From Rhodoferax saidenbachensis (GTDB lineage: Bacteria; Pseudomonadota; Gammaproteobacteria; Burkholderiales; Burkholderiaceae_C): a stretch of 64,000 bases of DNA. Position numbers and translations under genes: made by a program. A model generated the notes under the pieces. The model searched no databases. It was not told where the DNA came from and saw only the letters and a list, made by a program, of their open reading frames with translations. The DNA lies in assembly GCF_001955715.1 (NCBI RefSeq), contig NZ_CP019239.1, positions 186,001 through 250,000 of the forward strand. The letters run 5' to 3'. Of this stretch, positions 35,986 to 45,600 are shown one piece after another (position 1 is the stretch's first letter; the number at the start of each line of letters is the position of its first letter).

Positions 35986-37749
35986 ATGAACATGGCCGCT
36001 GCGGCGCCTAACGCGCCACTGGGAGCACGCCCCCCTTCGGGTCGACCCGAGAAACTGCGTCTGGGGGATGTGCTGGTCCAGCAGAAGCTCATTTCGCAGG
36101 AGCAACTGCAGCAAACGCTGGAGTTGCAGCGTACCACCGGCAAAAAAGTCGGTCGTCTGCTCATAGAGACCGGCGTCATCACTGAAGAGCTGCTGGCCAA
36201 TGGTTTGGCGCGCCAGCTGCGCATCCCTTTTGTCAACCTCAAGACGTTTCCCTTCCGTGCGGACGTCGTGCGCCTGTTGCCCGAGTCCAGCGCGCGGCGC
36301 TTCAAGGCGCTGGTGCTGGAAGACAAAGGCGATGTTCTGCTGGTCGCCCTGTCCGACCCGTTGGACTTGTTTGCCTACGACGAACTCACCCGTATCCTCA
36401 AGCGCAACATCGGCATTGCGGCCGTGCCAGAGAGCCAGCTGGCCGCGGCGTTTGACCGCCTATACCGACGCTCGGAAGAGATCAGTGGCCTGGCCCGTGC
36501 GCTGGAAAAAGATCTGGGTGACACGGTCGACTTTGGTGAACTCACCGCAACGGTAGGCATTGAAGGTGCACCGGTGGTGCGCCTGCTGCAATCGCTGTTT
36601 GAAGACGCCATTCAAGTGGGCGCGTCCGACGTGCACATCGAGCCGCAAGAGGGTTTCCTGCAAATCCGGGTGCGCGTGGACGGTGTATTGCAAACCCAGA
36701 CCCAGGCCGACAAACGCATCGGCGGCGCGTTGGCCCAGCGCCTGAAGCTCATGGCCGGGCTGGATATTTCCGAGAAGCGATTGCCGCAAGACGGCCGCTT
36801 CAGTGTGCGTATCAAGGACAACACGATTGACGTGCGGCTTTCTACACTGCCCACCACCTATGGTGAAGCGGCCGTCATGCGCCTGCTGAATCAGGGCGCT
36901 GGCATGCGCCGCCTGGACAGCATTGGCATGCCGCCTGCCATGCTCCGGCGCTTCCGCGAGGTGCTGGCCCGTACGTCTGGCATGGTGCTGGTCACCGGCC
37001 CCACAGGGTCCGGCAAAACCACCACGCTGTATGCAGCGCTGGCCGAAATCAACGCGGCCGAGCTCAAAGTCATCACCGTGGAAGACCCGGTGGAGTACCG
37101 ATTGCCTGGCATCACGCAGGTGCAGGTCAATGACAAGATTGAACTGACCTTTGCCAAGGTGCTGCGTTCCTGCCTGCGCCAGGACCCGGATGTCATTCTG
37201 GTCGGTGAAATGCGCGATGCCGAGACAGCCGAGATCGGTCTGCGCGCCGCCATCACAGGTCACTTGGTGCTCTCTACCCTGCACACACGCGATGCCATGA
37301 GCACGCCGTTCCGTCTGCTGGACATGGGGGTGCCGTCATTCATGGTATCCACGTCTCTTCAGGCCGTTATTGCGCAGCGTCTGGTGCGACTGAACTGTGT
37401 GGAGTGCGCCGCACCCCATACCCCTTCGCCCCAGGAACAAAGCTGGTTGACTGCCATGATCGCTACAGGCGAGTCGGTGACTGCCAAGCGTGGGTTGGGA
37501 TGCTCAACCTGCAACGGCACCGGTTATGCCGGTCGCCAGGGGGTGTATGAACTGCTGGAGATGGACGCCACACTGACCCAAGCCGCGTCCCAATCCAATC
37601 CGGCCGCCTTCATGCGCGCGGCGCGCGAACGCATGAAAGGCCACACCATGCCTTTCCACGCGCTGGAGCTGGTGCGCCAGGGCAAAACCTCGCTGGCAGA
37701 AGCCATGCGTATTGGTTTTGAAGTCGATCCTGGCGACGAGCAGGATTAA
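35986..37749 (+). CDS. mshE: MSHA pilus extension ATPase MshE with c-di-GMP-binding N-domain
   Basis: A 587-residue GspE/PilB-type hexameric ATPase that drives pilus extension at the inner membrane. The N-terminal MshEN repeats RLGDVLVQQKLISQEQLQQT and GRLLIETGVI match the known c-di-GMP-binding motif. The motor has Walker A GPTGSGKTTTLYAAL (about 338), Asp box VEDPVEYR, Walker B LRQDPDVILVGEMRD and His box TLHTRDA. A tetracysteine zinc motif (CVEC...CSTCNGTG) is near the C-terminus. It heads the block mshE-G-F-A-C-D-O-P-Q. Confidence 0.93.
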   Translation: MNMAAAAPNAPLGARPPSGRPEKLRLGDVLVQQKLISQEQLQQTLELQRTTGKKVGRLLIETGVITEELLANGLARQLRIPFVNLKTFPFRADVVRLLPESSARRFKALVLEDKGDVLLVALSDPLDLFAYDELTRILKRNIGIAAVPESQLAAAFDRLYRRSEEISGLARALEKDLGDTVDFGELTATVGIEGAPVVRLLQSLFEDAIQVGASDVHIEPQEGFLQIRVRVDGVLQTQTQADKRIGGALAQRLKLMAGLDISEKRLPQDGRFSVRIKDNTIDVRLSTLPTTYGEAAVMRLLNQGAGMRRLDSIGMPPAMLRRFREVLARTSGMVLVTGPTGSGKTTTLYAALAEINAAELKVITVEDPVEYRLPGITQVQVNDKIELTFAKVLRSCLRQDPDVILVGEMRDAETAEIGLRAAITGHLVLSTLHTRDAMSTPFRLLDMGVPSFMVSTSLQAVIAQRLVRLNCVECAAPHTPSPQEQSWLTAMIATGESVTAKRGLGCSTCNGTGYAGRQGVYELLEMDATLTQAASQSNPAAFMRAARERMKGHTMPFHALELVRQGKTSLAEAMRIGFEVDPGDEQD

Positions 37750-37755
37750 GCGTCC

Positions 37756-38994
37756 ATGGCTGTTTATTCATGGCGGGGGCGCAACAACCGGGGTGAAGCT
37801 GTTGACGGTCAACTGGAGGCCTTGTCTGAGGGCGGGGTCGCGGACCAGCTGTTGTCCATTGGGGTGTCACCCGTGCACATCGCTCTGGCACAAGTCAAAG
37901 ACGACCAACCCACGGGCTCTGTGCTGGAGTGGCTCAACCGCAAGCCGGTGGTGGTGGAAGACCTGCTGATTTTTTCTCGGCAGATGTACACGTTGAACAA
38001 AGCCGGCGTGCCCATCTTGCGTGCGTTTGCCGGCTTGGAAGCGTCGGCCACCAAGCCGGCGATGGTGGACATGCTCAAAGACATCCGCGCCAGCTTGGAC
38101 CAGGGGCGCGAGTTGTCGGCGGCCATCGCGCGCCATATAGATTTGTTTGGCGGCTTCTACGTCTCCATGATTCGCGTGGGGGAGATGACGGGGCGGCTGA
38201 CCGAAGTGTTTCTGCGACTGACCGAACACATGGAGTTTGAGCGCGATGTGCGTGAGCGCATCAAGCAGGCCATGCGTTACCCCATGTTTGTCATGATCGC
38301 CATGGCTATTGCCATCGTGATTCTGAACACTCTTGTGATTCCGGAGTTTGCCAAGGTGTTTGCCGGCTTCAACGCCGAGTTGCCTCTGATCACCCGTGGT
38401 TTGTTGGCATTCTCCAGTTGGATGATCAACTGGTGGCCGCTGTTGATTGCACTGGGAGTCGGTACAGCGGTGGGAGTAAGCGCCTACCTGCGCACGCCAG
38501 AAGGGCGTTACCGCTGGGACGCGCGCAAACTCAAACTGCCTATCGTGGGTGACATTATTTTGAAGGCCACGTTGGCACGTTTCGCTCGCAGCTTTGCGCT
38601 GTCCAGCCAGAGCGGCGTGCCGCTGGTGCAGGCACTCACCGTGGTGGCGCAGACGGTGGACAACGCTTTCATTGGCAGCCGCATTGAGCAGATGCGCGAT
38701 GGCATTGAGCGCGGCGAAAGTATCTCGCGCTGCGCTGCGGCCACAGGCGTATTCACTCCGGTGGTGCTGCAGATGATCAATGTGGGCGAGGAAACCGGCG
38801 AGCTGGACAACCTGCTCTTCGAGATTGCCGCCATGTACGAGCGCGACACGGACTACAGCATCAAGGGCTTGTCTGCCTCTATTGAGCCCATATTGCTCGC
38901 TGTGATTGGCGTATTGGTGCTCCTGTTGGCGCTGGGTGTGTTCCTTCCGCTGTGGAACATGGGCCAGGCGGCCATGGGCCGGGGCGGCGGCTAA
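37756..38994 (+). CDS. mshG: MSHA biogenesis inner-membrane platform protein MshG
   Basis: A 412-residue GspF/PilC-family polytopic protein on which the pilin subunits are assembled. Both T2SSF domains are visible: FSRQMYTLNKAGVPILRAF near residue 75 with MIRVGEMTGRL, and FARSFALSSQSGVPLVQAL near 277 with MINVGEETGELD. Three transmembrane segments are expected, at about 172-195, 216-236 and 376-398. It starts 7 bases after mshE. Confidence 0.93.
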   Translation: MAVYSWRGRNNRGEAVDGQLEALSEGGVADQLLSIGVSPVHIALAQVKDDQPTGSVLEWLNRKPVVVEDLLIFSRQMYTLNKAGVPILRAFAGLEASATKPAMVDMLKDIRASLDQGRELSAAIARHIDLFGGFYVSMIRVGEMTGRLTEVFLRLTEHMEFERDVRERIKQAMRYPMFVMIAMAIAIVILNTLVIPEFAKVFAGFNAELPLITRGLLAFSSWMINWWPLLIALGVGTAVGVSAYLRTPEGRYRWDARKLKLPIVGDIILKATLARFARSFALSSQSGVPLVQALTVVAQTVDNAFIGSRIEQMRDGIERGESISRCAAATGVFTPVVLQMINVGEETGELDNLLFEIAAMYERDTDYSIKGLSASIEPILLAVIGVLVLLLALGVFLPLWNMGQAAMGRGGG

Positions 38995-38997
38995 GCC

Positions 38998-39516
38998 GTG
39001 GCCGCGCTGCGACCGATTGCACAGCCTTCACCTGTCTGGGGTGGGCGTTTGGCGGAATGGGGCGTGTTGTTGCTGTTGGTCCTAGTCTTGGCGACAGTGT
39101 TTGTGCGGCAGGTGCGTCAAGTGCAGGGGCAGGCCGAGCTGGCGCAGATCAAAAGTACGTTGGGGGCCCTGCGCACAGCTTTGGTCGTCGCCCATCTGGA
39201 GGCAACCGTGGCGACTGGCCGGGGTAATGCGCAACACGCGGGAATGCCTGCGCAACGCAATCCGTTTCTTGCTCTGGCCTCTTTACCTGCCAATTACGCA
39301 GGTGTGGCGACCCCCGAGGAGATGGTTGCCTTACCCGGCGGAAGTTGGGTGTTTGACCCTGTTTGCGCCTGTGTGGGCTACCACCCCATGGAGTCGGACC
39401 GGCTGGAATTGCCTCAAGGTGAGCAGTCTCTCTGGTTCCAGATCAGCCCGCCGCCCGGGCCTTTGCAGCTTCGCGCCCAGATGCCCTACGTATGGATGGG
39501 CCAGGTTGTGGACTAG
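38998..39516 (+). CDS. MshF-like membrane-anchored pilus protein
   Basis: A 172-residue protein with one N-terminal hydrophobic helix (about residues 21-36, WGVLLLLVLVLATVF) and a soluble periplasmic region. It has the shape of a pseudopilin but lacks a GFTLIE-type prepilin cleavage site. Its place between mshG and the pilin gene is that of mshF in Vibrio, and this is the main reason for the call. The GTG start lies 1 base after the mshG stop, so translation is coupled. Confidence 0.6.
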   Translation: MAALRPIAQPSPVWGGRLAEWGVLLLLVLVLATVFVRQVRQVQGQAELAQIKSTLGALRTALVVAHLEATVATGRGNAQHAGMPAQRNPFLALASLPANYAGVATPEEMVALPGGSWVFDPVCACVGYHPMESDRLELPQGEQSLWFQISPPPGPLQLRAQMPYVWMGQVVD

Positions 39517-39706
39517 GTAAAGATGGCAAAAAACACGATATAAGGGTAAATGTTGATGCAAATCAGGCACTTGGACGCCAAACTTGATGCACAAAAATAG
39601 CCCATTGCAATAGAATTAATCTGCAATGCGTCTATCTTTATCTATAAAGACGTTGGGGCCCGTTGCAAGACGGAGCTAAAAGATTTTTAAACGAAAGGCA
39701 GACAAT

Positions 39707-40105
39707 ATGAAACAAGCACAACGCGGCTTTACGCTAATTGAGTTGGTGATGGTGATCGTGATCCTCGGCGTGTTGGCTGCCGTGGCGATTCCGAAATTTG
39801 TCGATTTGAAGAGCGATGCCCAAGCGGCATCCCTGAAGGGTGTTGCTGGTGCTGCAGCGTCTGCCTCGGCTATCAACTACGGCGGTTGCGCCATTTCCAC
39901 AGCAGCAAGTGATGCGAATAAATGCAAAGTGGTCAACAGCTGTGACTCTATCAAGCAAGCATTGAGTGGTGGTGTTTGGCCTACCGGTTATTCCGTGACT
40001 GGAGCGGGTTCTGTGACCAATGGAACCTCCTCAACCTGCACCCTATCGCTTTCTGGTTATACGCCTACGACCACCTTTGAAATTATTTCTGCGGGCAACC
40101 CGTAA
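39707..40105 (+). CDS. mshA: MSHA-type major pilin
   Basis: A 132-residue type IVa prepilin: a short basic leader MKQAQRG, cleavage before FTLIELVMVIVILGVLAAVA with Glu5, then a small globular domain. Cysteines in NYGGCAIS, NKCKV, NSCDS and STCTLS may form disulphides that staple the C-terminal loop. It is preceded by a 190-base leader and followed by a terminator-like hairpin, which fits an abundantly made subunit. It could be mshB instead of mshA; only one such gene is present here. Confidence 0.85.
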   Translation: MKQAQRGFTLIELVMVIVILGVLAAVAIPKFVDLKSDAQAASLKGVAGAAASASAINYGGCAISTAASDANKCKVVNSCDSIKQALSGGVWPTGYSVTGAGSVTNGTSSTCTLSLSGYTPTTTFEIISAGNP

Positions 40106-40168
40106 ACTGGGCGACGAAATAATCTTTGCGGGACAAGATTCCGCGAGCATCTTCTAGCTTGACAAAAT

Positions 40169-40208
40169 CAGCGAGCATCTCATTGGGGTACTCGCTGTTT
40201 TCTTTTTT
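40169..40208 (+). terminator. Terminator-like hairpin after the major pilin gene
   Basis: CAGCGAG (40169-40175) and CTCGCTG (40191-40197) form a stem with a 15-base loop, followed by TTTTCTTTTTT. It would reduce transcription into the minor pilin genes and keep the major subunit in excess. Confidence 0.7.
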
Positions 40209-40243
40209 ACGTTCCGTTCATTGGATATGTCCACAAGGTAAAC

Positions 40244-40777
40244 ATGGCGCCCGGACAAAAGTATCGACAGCTAGGCCAATCGGCACGGCGCTGCCGCATG
40301 GGCGGATTCACCCTGATTGAACTGATCATGGTTCTGGTCTTGCTTGGCGTGCTGGCGGTGGTTGCTGCGCCGCGTATGTTCAATGGCAACGACTTCGAGG
40401 CGCGGGGGTTCCACGACCAAACCCTGTCCTACTTGCGTTATGCCCAAAAAACGGCCATTGCCCAACGCCGCACGGTCTGTGTGACTTTCACCAATAACTC
40501 GCTCACGTTAAGCATTGCGTCCGCAGAGGCTACGCTGGATTGCACTGCATCGGCAACACCGTTTTTTGGCCCCGGACGCGACGGTTCAGCAACGCTGAAT
40601 GTCAAACCGGGTTCGGGTGTCATCTATAGCTCCACGCCTGCCGCCCTCAATTACAACGGCCTGGGCCAGCCAACAACCAGCGCTGGCGTGGCCCTGACCA
40701 CAGCCAGGAACCTGCAAGTGGTGGGCGTGGCAAACGCCATCACGGTCGAAGCGGGAACGGGTTATGTCCATGAGTAA
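40244..40777 (+). CDS. mshC: MSHA minor pilin MshC
   Basis: A 177-residue prepilin-like protein with a leader ending MGG before FTLIELIMVLVLLGVLAVVA and Glu5. The region FHDQTLSYLRYAQKTAIAQR and following matches the GspH/FimT type of minor pilins. ATG 40244 has AAGG upstream; the ATG at 40298 would give a 3-residue leader and has no ribosome-binding site. The end overlaps mshD. Confidence 0.8.
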   Translation: MAPGQKYRQLGQSARRCRMGGFTLIELIMVLVLLGVLAVVAAPRMFNGNDFEARGFHDQTLSYLRYAQKTAIAQRRTVCVTFTNNSLTLSIASAEATLDCTASATPFFGPGRDGSATLNVKPGSGVIYSSTPAALNYNGLGQPTTSAGVALTTARNLQVVGVANAITVEAGTGYVHE

Positions 40778-41276
40778 CAGACGCCAACATTGCGGCTTCA
40801 CACTGATTGAAGTCATTATCTTCATCGTGGTGGTGGGCGTCGGCTTGGCGGGCATTCTTTCGGTGATGAACACAGTAGTCAAGTCCAGCGCCGACCCCCT
40901 GATCGCCAAGCAGACAGTGGCCATTGCGGAGTCGATGCTGGAGGAAATCTTGCTGAAGGAGTACTGTGACCCTGACACACGTTCTACGGCAGCCCCTCCC
41001 GTCTGCCCTGCGCGCATACCTGCAGACCAGGAAGCAGCGCGGGCCAACTTTGACGACGTGGACGACTACAACGGCTATACCCACAACGGCATCGTCGATT
41101 TGACCGGTGCCGCCGTTGCCGGGCTGGCCAACTACAACATTACCAATGTCTCGGTTGCCGTCACGACTGCAGCGCAGAACACTGCATTGAATGCGGTGGG
41201 GGCAAAACGTGTGACGGTGACCGTCACCGGTCCGCAAGGTCCCGTCACCCTGACCGGCTACCGGTCAAACTACTAA
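40770..41276 (+). CDS. mshD: MSHA minor pilin MshD
   Basis: A 168-residue minor pilin beginning MSNRRQHCG with cleavage before FTLIEVIIFIVVVGVGLAGI. The GspI-like continuation SVMNTVVKSSADPLIAKQTV is typical of MshD. The start overlaps the end of mshC by 8 bases; an ATG 6 bases earlier is also possible. Followed after 2 bases by mshO. Confidence 0.8.
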   Translation: MSNRRQHCGFTLIEVIIFIVVVGVGLAGILSVMNTVVKSSADPLIAKQTVAIAESMLEEILLKEYCDPDTRSTAAPPVCPARIPADQEAARANFDDVDDYNGYTHNGIVDLTGAAVAGLANYNITNVSVAVTTAAQNTALNAVGAKRVTVTVTGPQGPVTLTGYRSNY

Positions 41277-41278
41277 CC

Positions 41279-42139
41279 ATGTCCTCCAGCACAACCCGTC
41301 AACATGGATTCACCCTGATCGAACTGATCATGGTGATCGTCATCATTGGCGCAATTGGCGGCATGGTGGCGGTGTTCATGAAGGGGCCGATAGATGCTTA
41401 TCTCGTCAGCGGCCGCCGTGCCGCACTAACCGACGTGGCCGACACGGTGGTGCGACGCATGGCGCGCGACCTTCACAGGGCGTTGCCTAACAGCATTCGC
41501 ACCAGCACCAGTGCCACCCCCACCAATTGCCTGCAATTCATTCCCACCAAAACGGGCGGACGCTACCGCGCAACAGGCGCGGGGAGCCTTGATTTCGCCG
41601 CAGGCTCTGCCACCTTCAACATGCTGGGTAGCAATGCGGCGCTTCCGTCAGACCAAAGCATCGTGCCTGGCGATGTCATCGTGGTTTACAACCTGGGCTT
41701 TGCTCCGGCTGATGCCTATACCGGAGGCAACATTGGAACCGTTGGTGGCGCGGCCCCATTGGCCGAGTCGGCGGCGCCCATTGAAACCACGATTCCCCTG
41801 ACTGCCACTGTGACTTTCCCGCTAGAGTCGGGCGGCAGGCGTTTTCATGTCGTACCTGGTGCTGAGCGCATCGTGTCTTACGAATGCATCGGCACCAATT
41901 TGCAGCGTGCCACCAGCAACGCTTTTGTTGCTGCCGCCAGTTGCCCGCTCGACGCTCCGACCACGGTCAGCGTTATCGCCAGTAATGTGAACTGCGCTGC
42001 GGCCAGCACATGGTTTAACTACGCGGGAAGTGACCTGCAACGCAATGCGCTGGTCAGCATGGGGCTGACGATCCGCGACAGCTCGGGCACCGAGTCGATT
42101 ACCCTGCAGCACGAAGTGCATGTGAGCAACACGCCATGA
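41279..42139 (+). CDS. mshO: MSHA minor pilin MshO
   Basis: A 286-residue minor pilin of GspJ type. The leader MSSSTTRQHG is followed by FTLIELIMVIVIIGAIGGMV. The mature part contains RRMARDLHRALPNSIRTS, a typical segment after the N-terminal helix of MshO, and four cysteines. The stop overlaps the mshP start (ATGA). Confidence 0.83.
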   Translation: MSSSTTRQHGFTLIELIMVIVIIGAIGGMVAVFMKGPIDAYLVSGRRAALTDVADTVVRRMARDLHRALPNSIRTSTSATPTNCLQFIPTKTGGRYRATGAGSLDFAAGSATFNMLGSNAALPSDQSIVPGDVIVVYNLGFAPADAYTGGNIGTVGGAAPLAESAAPIETTIPLTATVTFPLESGGRRFHVVPGAERIVSYECIGTNLQRATSNAFVAAASCPLDAPTTVSVIASNVNCAAASTWFNYAGSDLQRNALVSMGLTIRDSSGTESITLQHEVHVSNTP

Positions 42140-42561
42140 GCCATCGCCAAAGTGCCCAAGGCGGTTTTGCCGCCATCGCTGCCATCTTTCTGGTGGTGGT
42201 GCTGGCCGCGCTGGGCGGTTTCATGCTGTCGTTTTCCAACACGCAGCAGATCTCGTCGGCCCAGGATGTGCGGGGTTCCAGGGCCTATTGGGCCGCTCGC
42301 GCCGGGCTGGAGTGGGCGGTGGTGGCGATTCCGCCCGCATCGACGGCATCACCCGACGCATGCACGGTCACAAATCCGCCAGGGACGATTGACGGTTTTA
42401 CGATCACTGTTGCCTGTACCAAGGTCACCTATGCCGAGACTGGAGTCACTTCCGGCGTATCGCCCACCGCCATTGTCCGGATAACGGTCACAGCGTCGAC
42501 AGGCACTGTCGGCTCCATAGCCTATATCGACCGTAGCGTCACAGCCTCGGTTGAGCAGTGA
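42136..42561 (+). CDS. mshP: MSHA biogenesis protein MshP
   Basis: A 141-residue PilX-like protein. The N-terminus MSHRQSAQGG is followed by FAAIAAIFLVVVLAALGGFM, a prepilin-like helix without Glu5, as is usual in MshP/PilX. SRAYWAARAGLEWAV follows, the typical continuation. It starts inside the mshO stop. Confidence 0.8.
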   Translation: MSHRQSAQGGFAAIAAIFLVVVLAALGGFMLSFSNTQQISSAQDVRGSRAYWAARAGLEWAVVAIPPASTASPDACTVTNPPGTIDGFTITVACTKVTYAETGVTSGVSPTAIVRITVTASTGTVGSIAYIDRSVTASVEQ

Positions 42562-42632
42562 TGAGAGCCCCCATTGATGCAGAAGATTACAGCCAGAGTT
42601 GGCGGTCTCGTTGTTGACGTAGGATGTGCTGA

Positions 42633-45600
42633 ATGCAATATGTCGGCTGTATTGGAGATAAGACCGTGCAACAAAAATCTCTCTATTCCAAGCACCTCAT
42701 GGGCGAAATCATGGAGTTGAATTTCCGATCTGCAGGTGCTGTGCGCACGTTGGTCGCTTGGCTGTTGGGGTTGTCGCTCGCTCTGGGCAGCGTCACCACG
42801 GTTTATGCCATCGGCTACACGCCCTCTATCACCACGGCCTATCCACAGTTGACCGTCAACCCCAGCGCCACCCAGGTGAACTGGACAGTCAGTACCGCCA
42901 CCTGCAATGTTCCTTCGCGCTATAACGTGTGCGACGATGGAAAGTCAGACATCATGTCCATCGGTTTCAACTTCACTTTTGCGGGTGTCGTTTATAACAA
43001 GTGGAGCATGTCCACCAATGGCGTAATTTTCTTCGAGACTGCCGCCGCGGGTGGCAACAGTACGGGCGACACCGACTACACGACGACCGCGCTGCCGACC
43101 ACCGCGTTTGGCGGAGTGATTGGGCCTCCCAGCACCGTCAAGGCGGCGCTCATGCCCTTCTGGGCCGATTTGCAGAAGAATGCCAGCGTGGCCGGCGCCA
43201 ACAATTCCGCAGGCCAGCCTGCCAACGCCAGCTTCTACCAATACGAGATGCAGACCGTGTCGGGCAAGCAGGTGCTCGTGGTGCAACTAAAGAACGCGGT
43301 GTACTGGAACACCTCGCCACAGTTGTATGTGAATCTGCAGGTGCAGCTATGGTCAACCGGTGAGATCGTTTACTCTTACGGCGCCATGCAGGTGATGACG
43401 ACCAATCCGGCGTTGCGCATTGGCCTGCAGTATCCGGGTGCTGTGGGGGGGTGCAATACCCTGGCCAACAACCAAAGCACATCCCTGAGCAACCAATCGT
43501 ATTTATACACGTGGGACGCCGCGGCCGCCGCTTGCCCGCCATTGCCCACGGTCAACCACTACGAGATTCGCCACGACGGTGCCTCCACGCTCTGCGCGGA
43601 GCCTGTGACGGTGCTGGCCTGCTCGTCTGGCACTACACCGTGTCCGTCGGCGAGCATCATCAACACACAAATCATCAACGTTTCGGTGGCGGTAACCGGG
43701 GCTGGTAGTCTGGCCACGCCCAATATCAATCCAGCCAGTTCCAATATCGAGCCAGCGGCACCTTCGCAGGCGATCAATATTACGTGGGCCTCGGGCAGTT
43801 CGGGCGCAGCGACATTCGTACTCAACACGACTCTGTCGGCCACCAATGCCCTGCAGTGCACCAATGTTGCGGGGACTGCCGCCTATGCCAATTGCAGGAT
43901 GACGGTTGCCAACACCGCCTGCATTGCGCCACCACACCACTACGAAATCCAGGGGCCTGCCAGTGGCACCACTTGCGCCAACCACACGTTTACCATCAAG
44001 GCTTGGGCAAATGCTGCGCAGACGACCGCCTACACCGCAGGTGTGACTACCGGCACGCTCACAGCTTCCGGCAACCCGGCCTCCATGCCCAGCCTAGGCG
44101 CATTCACGATTGCGTCGGGCAGCAGCACGGTCGACATCACACCCATCACGTTTCCCTCCATAGGAACGACGACGTTCTCCACCACCGCCACACCGGCATT
44201 GGCGGGGGCCACGACCTGCAACTTTGGTGGCTCCACCTCATCCTGTGCGTTTACCGTCGCGGTCGGTTGCGTGGCAGACTTCAACTGCGTGGAAACTTCT
44301 GCCAACGCTGCCAACACAGCTGATTCCAACGCCTCTACAGGAAAACTCTATACCAAGCTGGCGGGTACAGCCTTTACATTTGACGTGGTGGCCCGCAAGG
44401 CCGATGGCTCAGTGCTTACCACGTATGCTTCTGAGGCCGACAAATCCGTCACCGTGGAATTGGTGGATGGCGCGGGCGCGACGGTGTGTGCTTCCCGTGT
44501 TGCGCTAGTTCCGGCGGTCAACAGCCAAACGCTGACATTCGCCAAAACCGGCCAATCCTCCGACCTCGGACGCAAGAGCATCAGCTTCACGGCAGCCAAC
44601 GCCTACCAGAACGTACGCTGCCGCGCGACAGACGCCACGAGTACCAGCACAAAAAGCTGTTCAAGTGATAACTTTGCCATTCGCCCTTCCGCCGTGACTC
44701 TGGTCACGACCGCGAATGCCCCTGTTCCGTCTGTCAGCAATCCGACTGGCACGGCCACAACCATCTTCAAGGCCGGTGGCAATTTCACGCTGCGCGCCAC
44801 CACCAGCGCAGGTACCAACTATGCGGGTACTCTGGACCAAGACACCGATCAATTCACCTCTCAAGATCCGACCCAAACGACAAAAGCAAATGGTGGAACC
44901 ACCGGGACACTCACGCCTGCCAGCCTGACGGGTAACGCAACTGCGGCAGCAACTGCGGCAAATGCAACCTACACCGAAGTGGGCTACCTGTACCTGGGTA
45001 CTGGTGCCTTTGCCGATACCAGCTACACCGCCGTGGACAACAATGCCAACCACGACTGCATTCAAAACAGCTTCTCCGACGCGTTGCCAGCGCTCCCTGC
45101 GGCACAAAAATATGGCTGCAACATCGGTAACACCACCGAGGTTTCACTGGGGCGCTTTATTCCCGACCGCTTTGAAACCGCTGTTTCGGCAGCCCCCATA
45201 GGCTGCCCAGGGGGGTTAACCTGCCCTGCCAACCCAGCACCCAGTGTCAACGGGTTTGTGTACGCCAACCAGCCGCTTACCGTGCAGGTCATCGCCAAAA
45301 ATACTACCGTAACTAACGCTACCACCCCTACCACTAATACCACCCAAAACTACCGCAGCAATTTCGCCAAAGCCACCACACTGAGTGCCTGGAGCGCCAA
45401 GGGGGGCGCAACTGCCAATCCCGGTGGAGGAACACTGGCCAACACCGCCGTTGCCAGCGAGGCATTTATCAAGGGCGTGGCGAGCGTAACCCCAAGTTAT
45501 GGCACTACATTGCCAACCTTGCTGGCACCAACCGATGTGTATTTCCGCGCCGCCGAAAATGCTGCGGGTGGAGATGGCGTCACCTCCTTGCAGACCACAG

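Noticed and set aside
39648..39665. Sigma-54-like TTGGGGCCCGTTGCA upstream of the pilin gene
   Set aside because: The GG and GC elements are 8 bases apart, not 10, so it does not fit the -24/-12 spacing.
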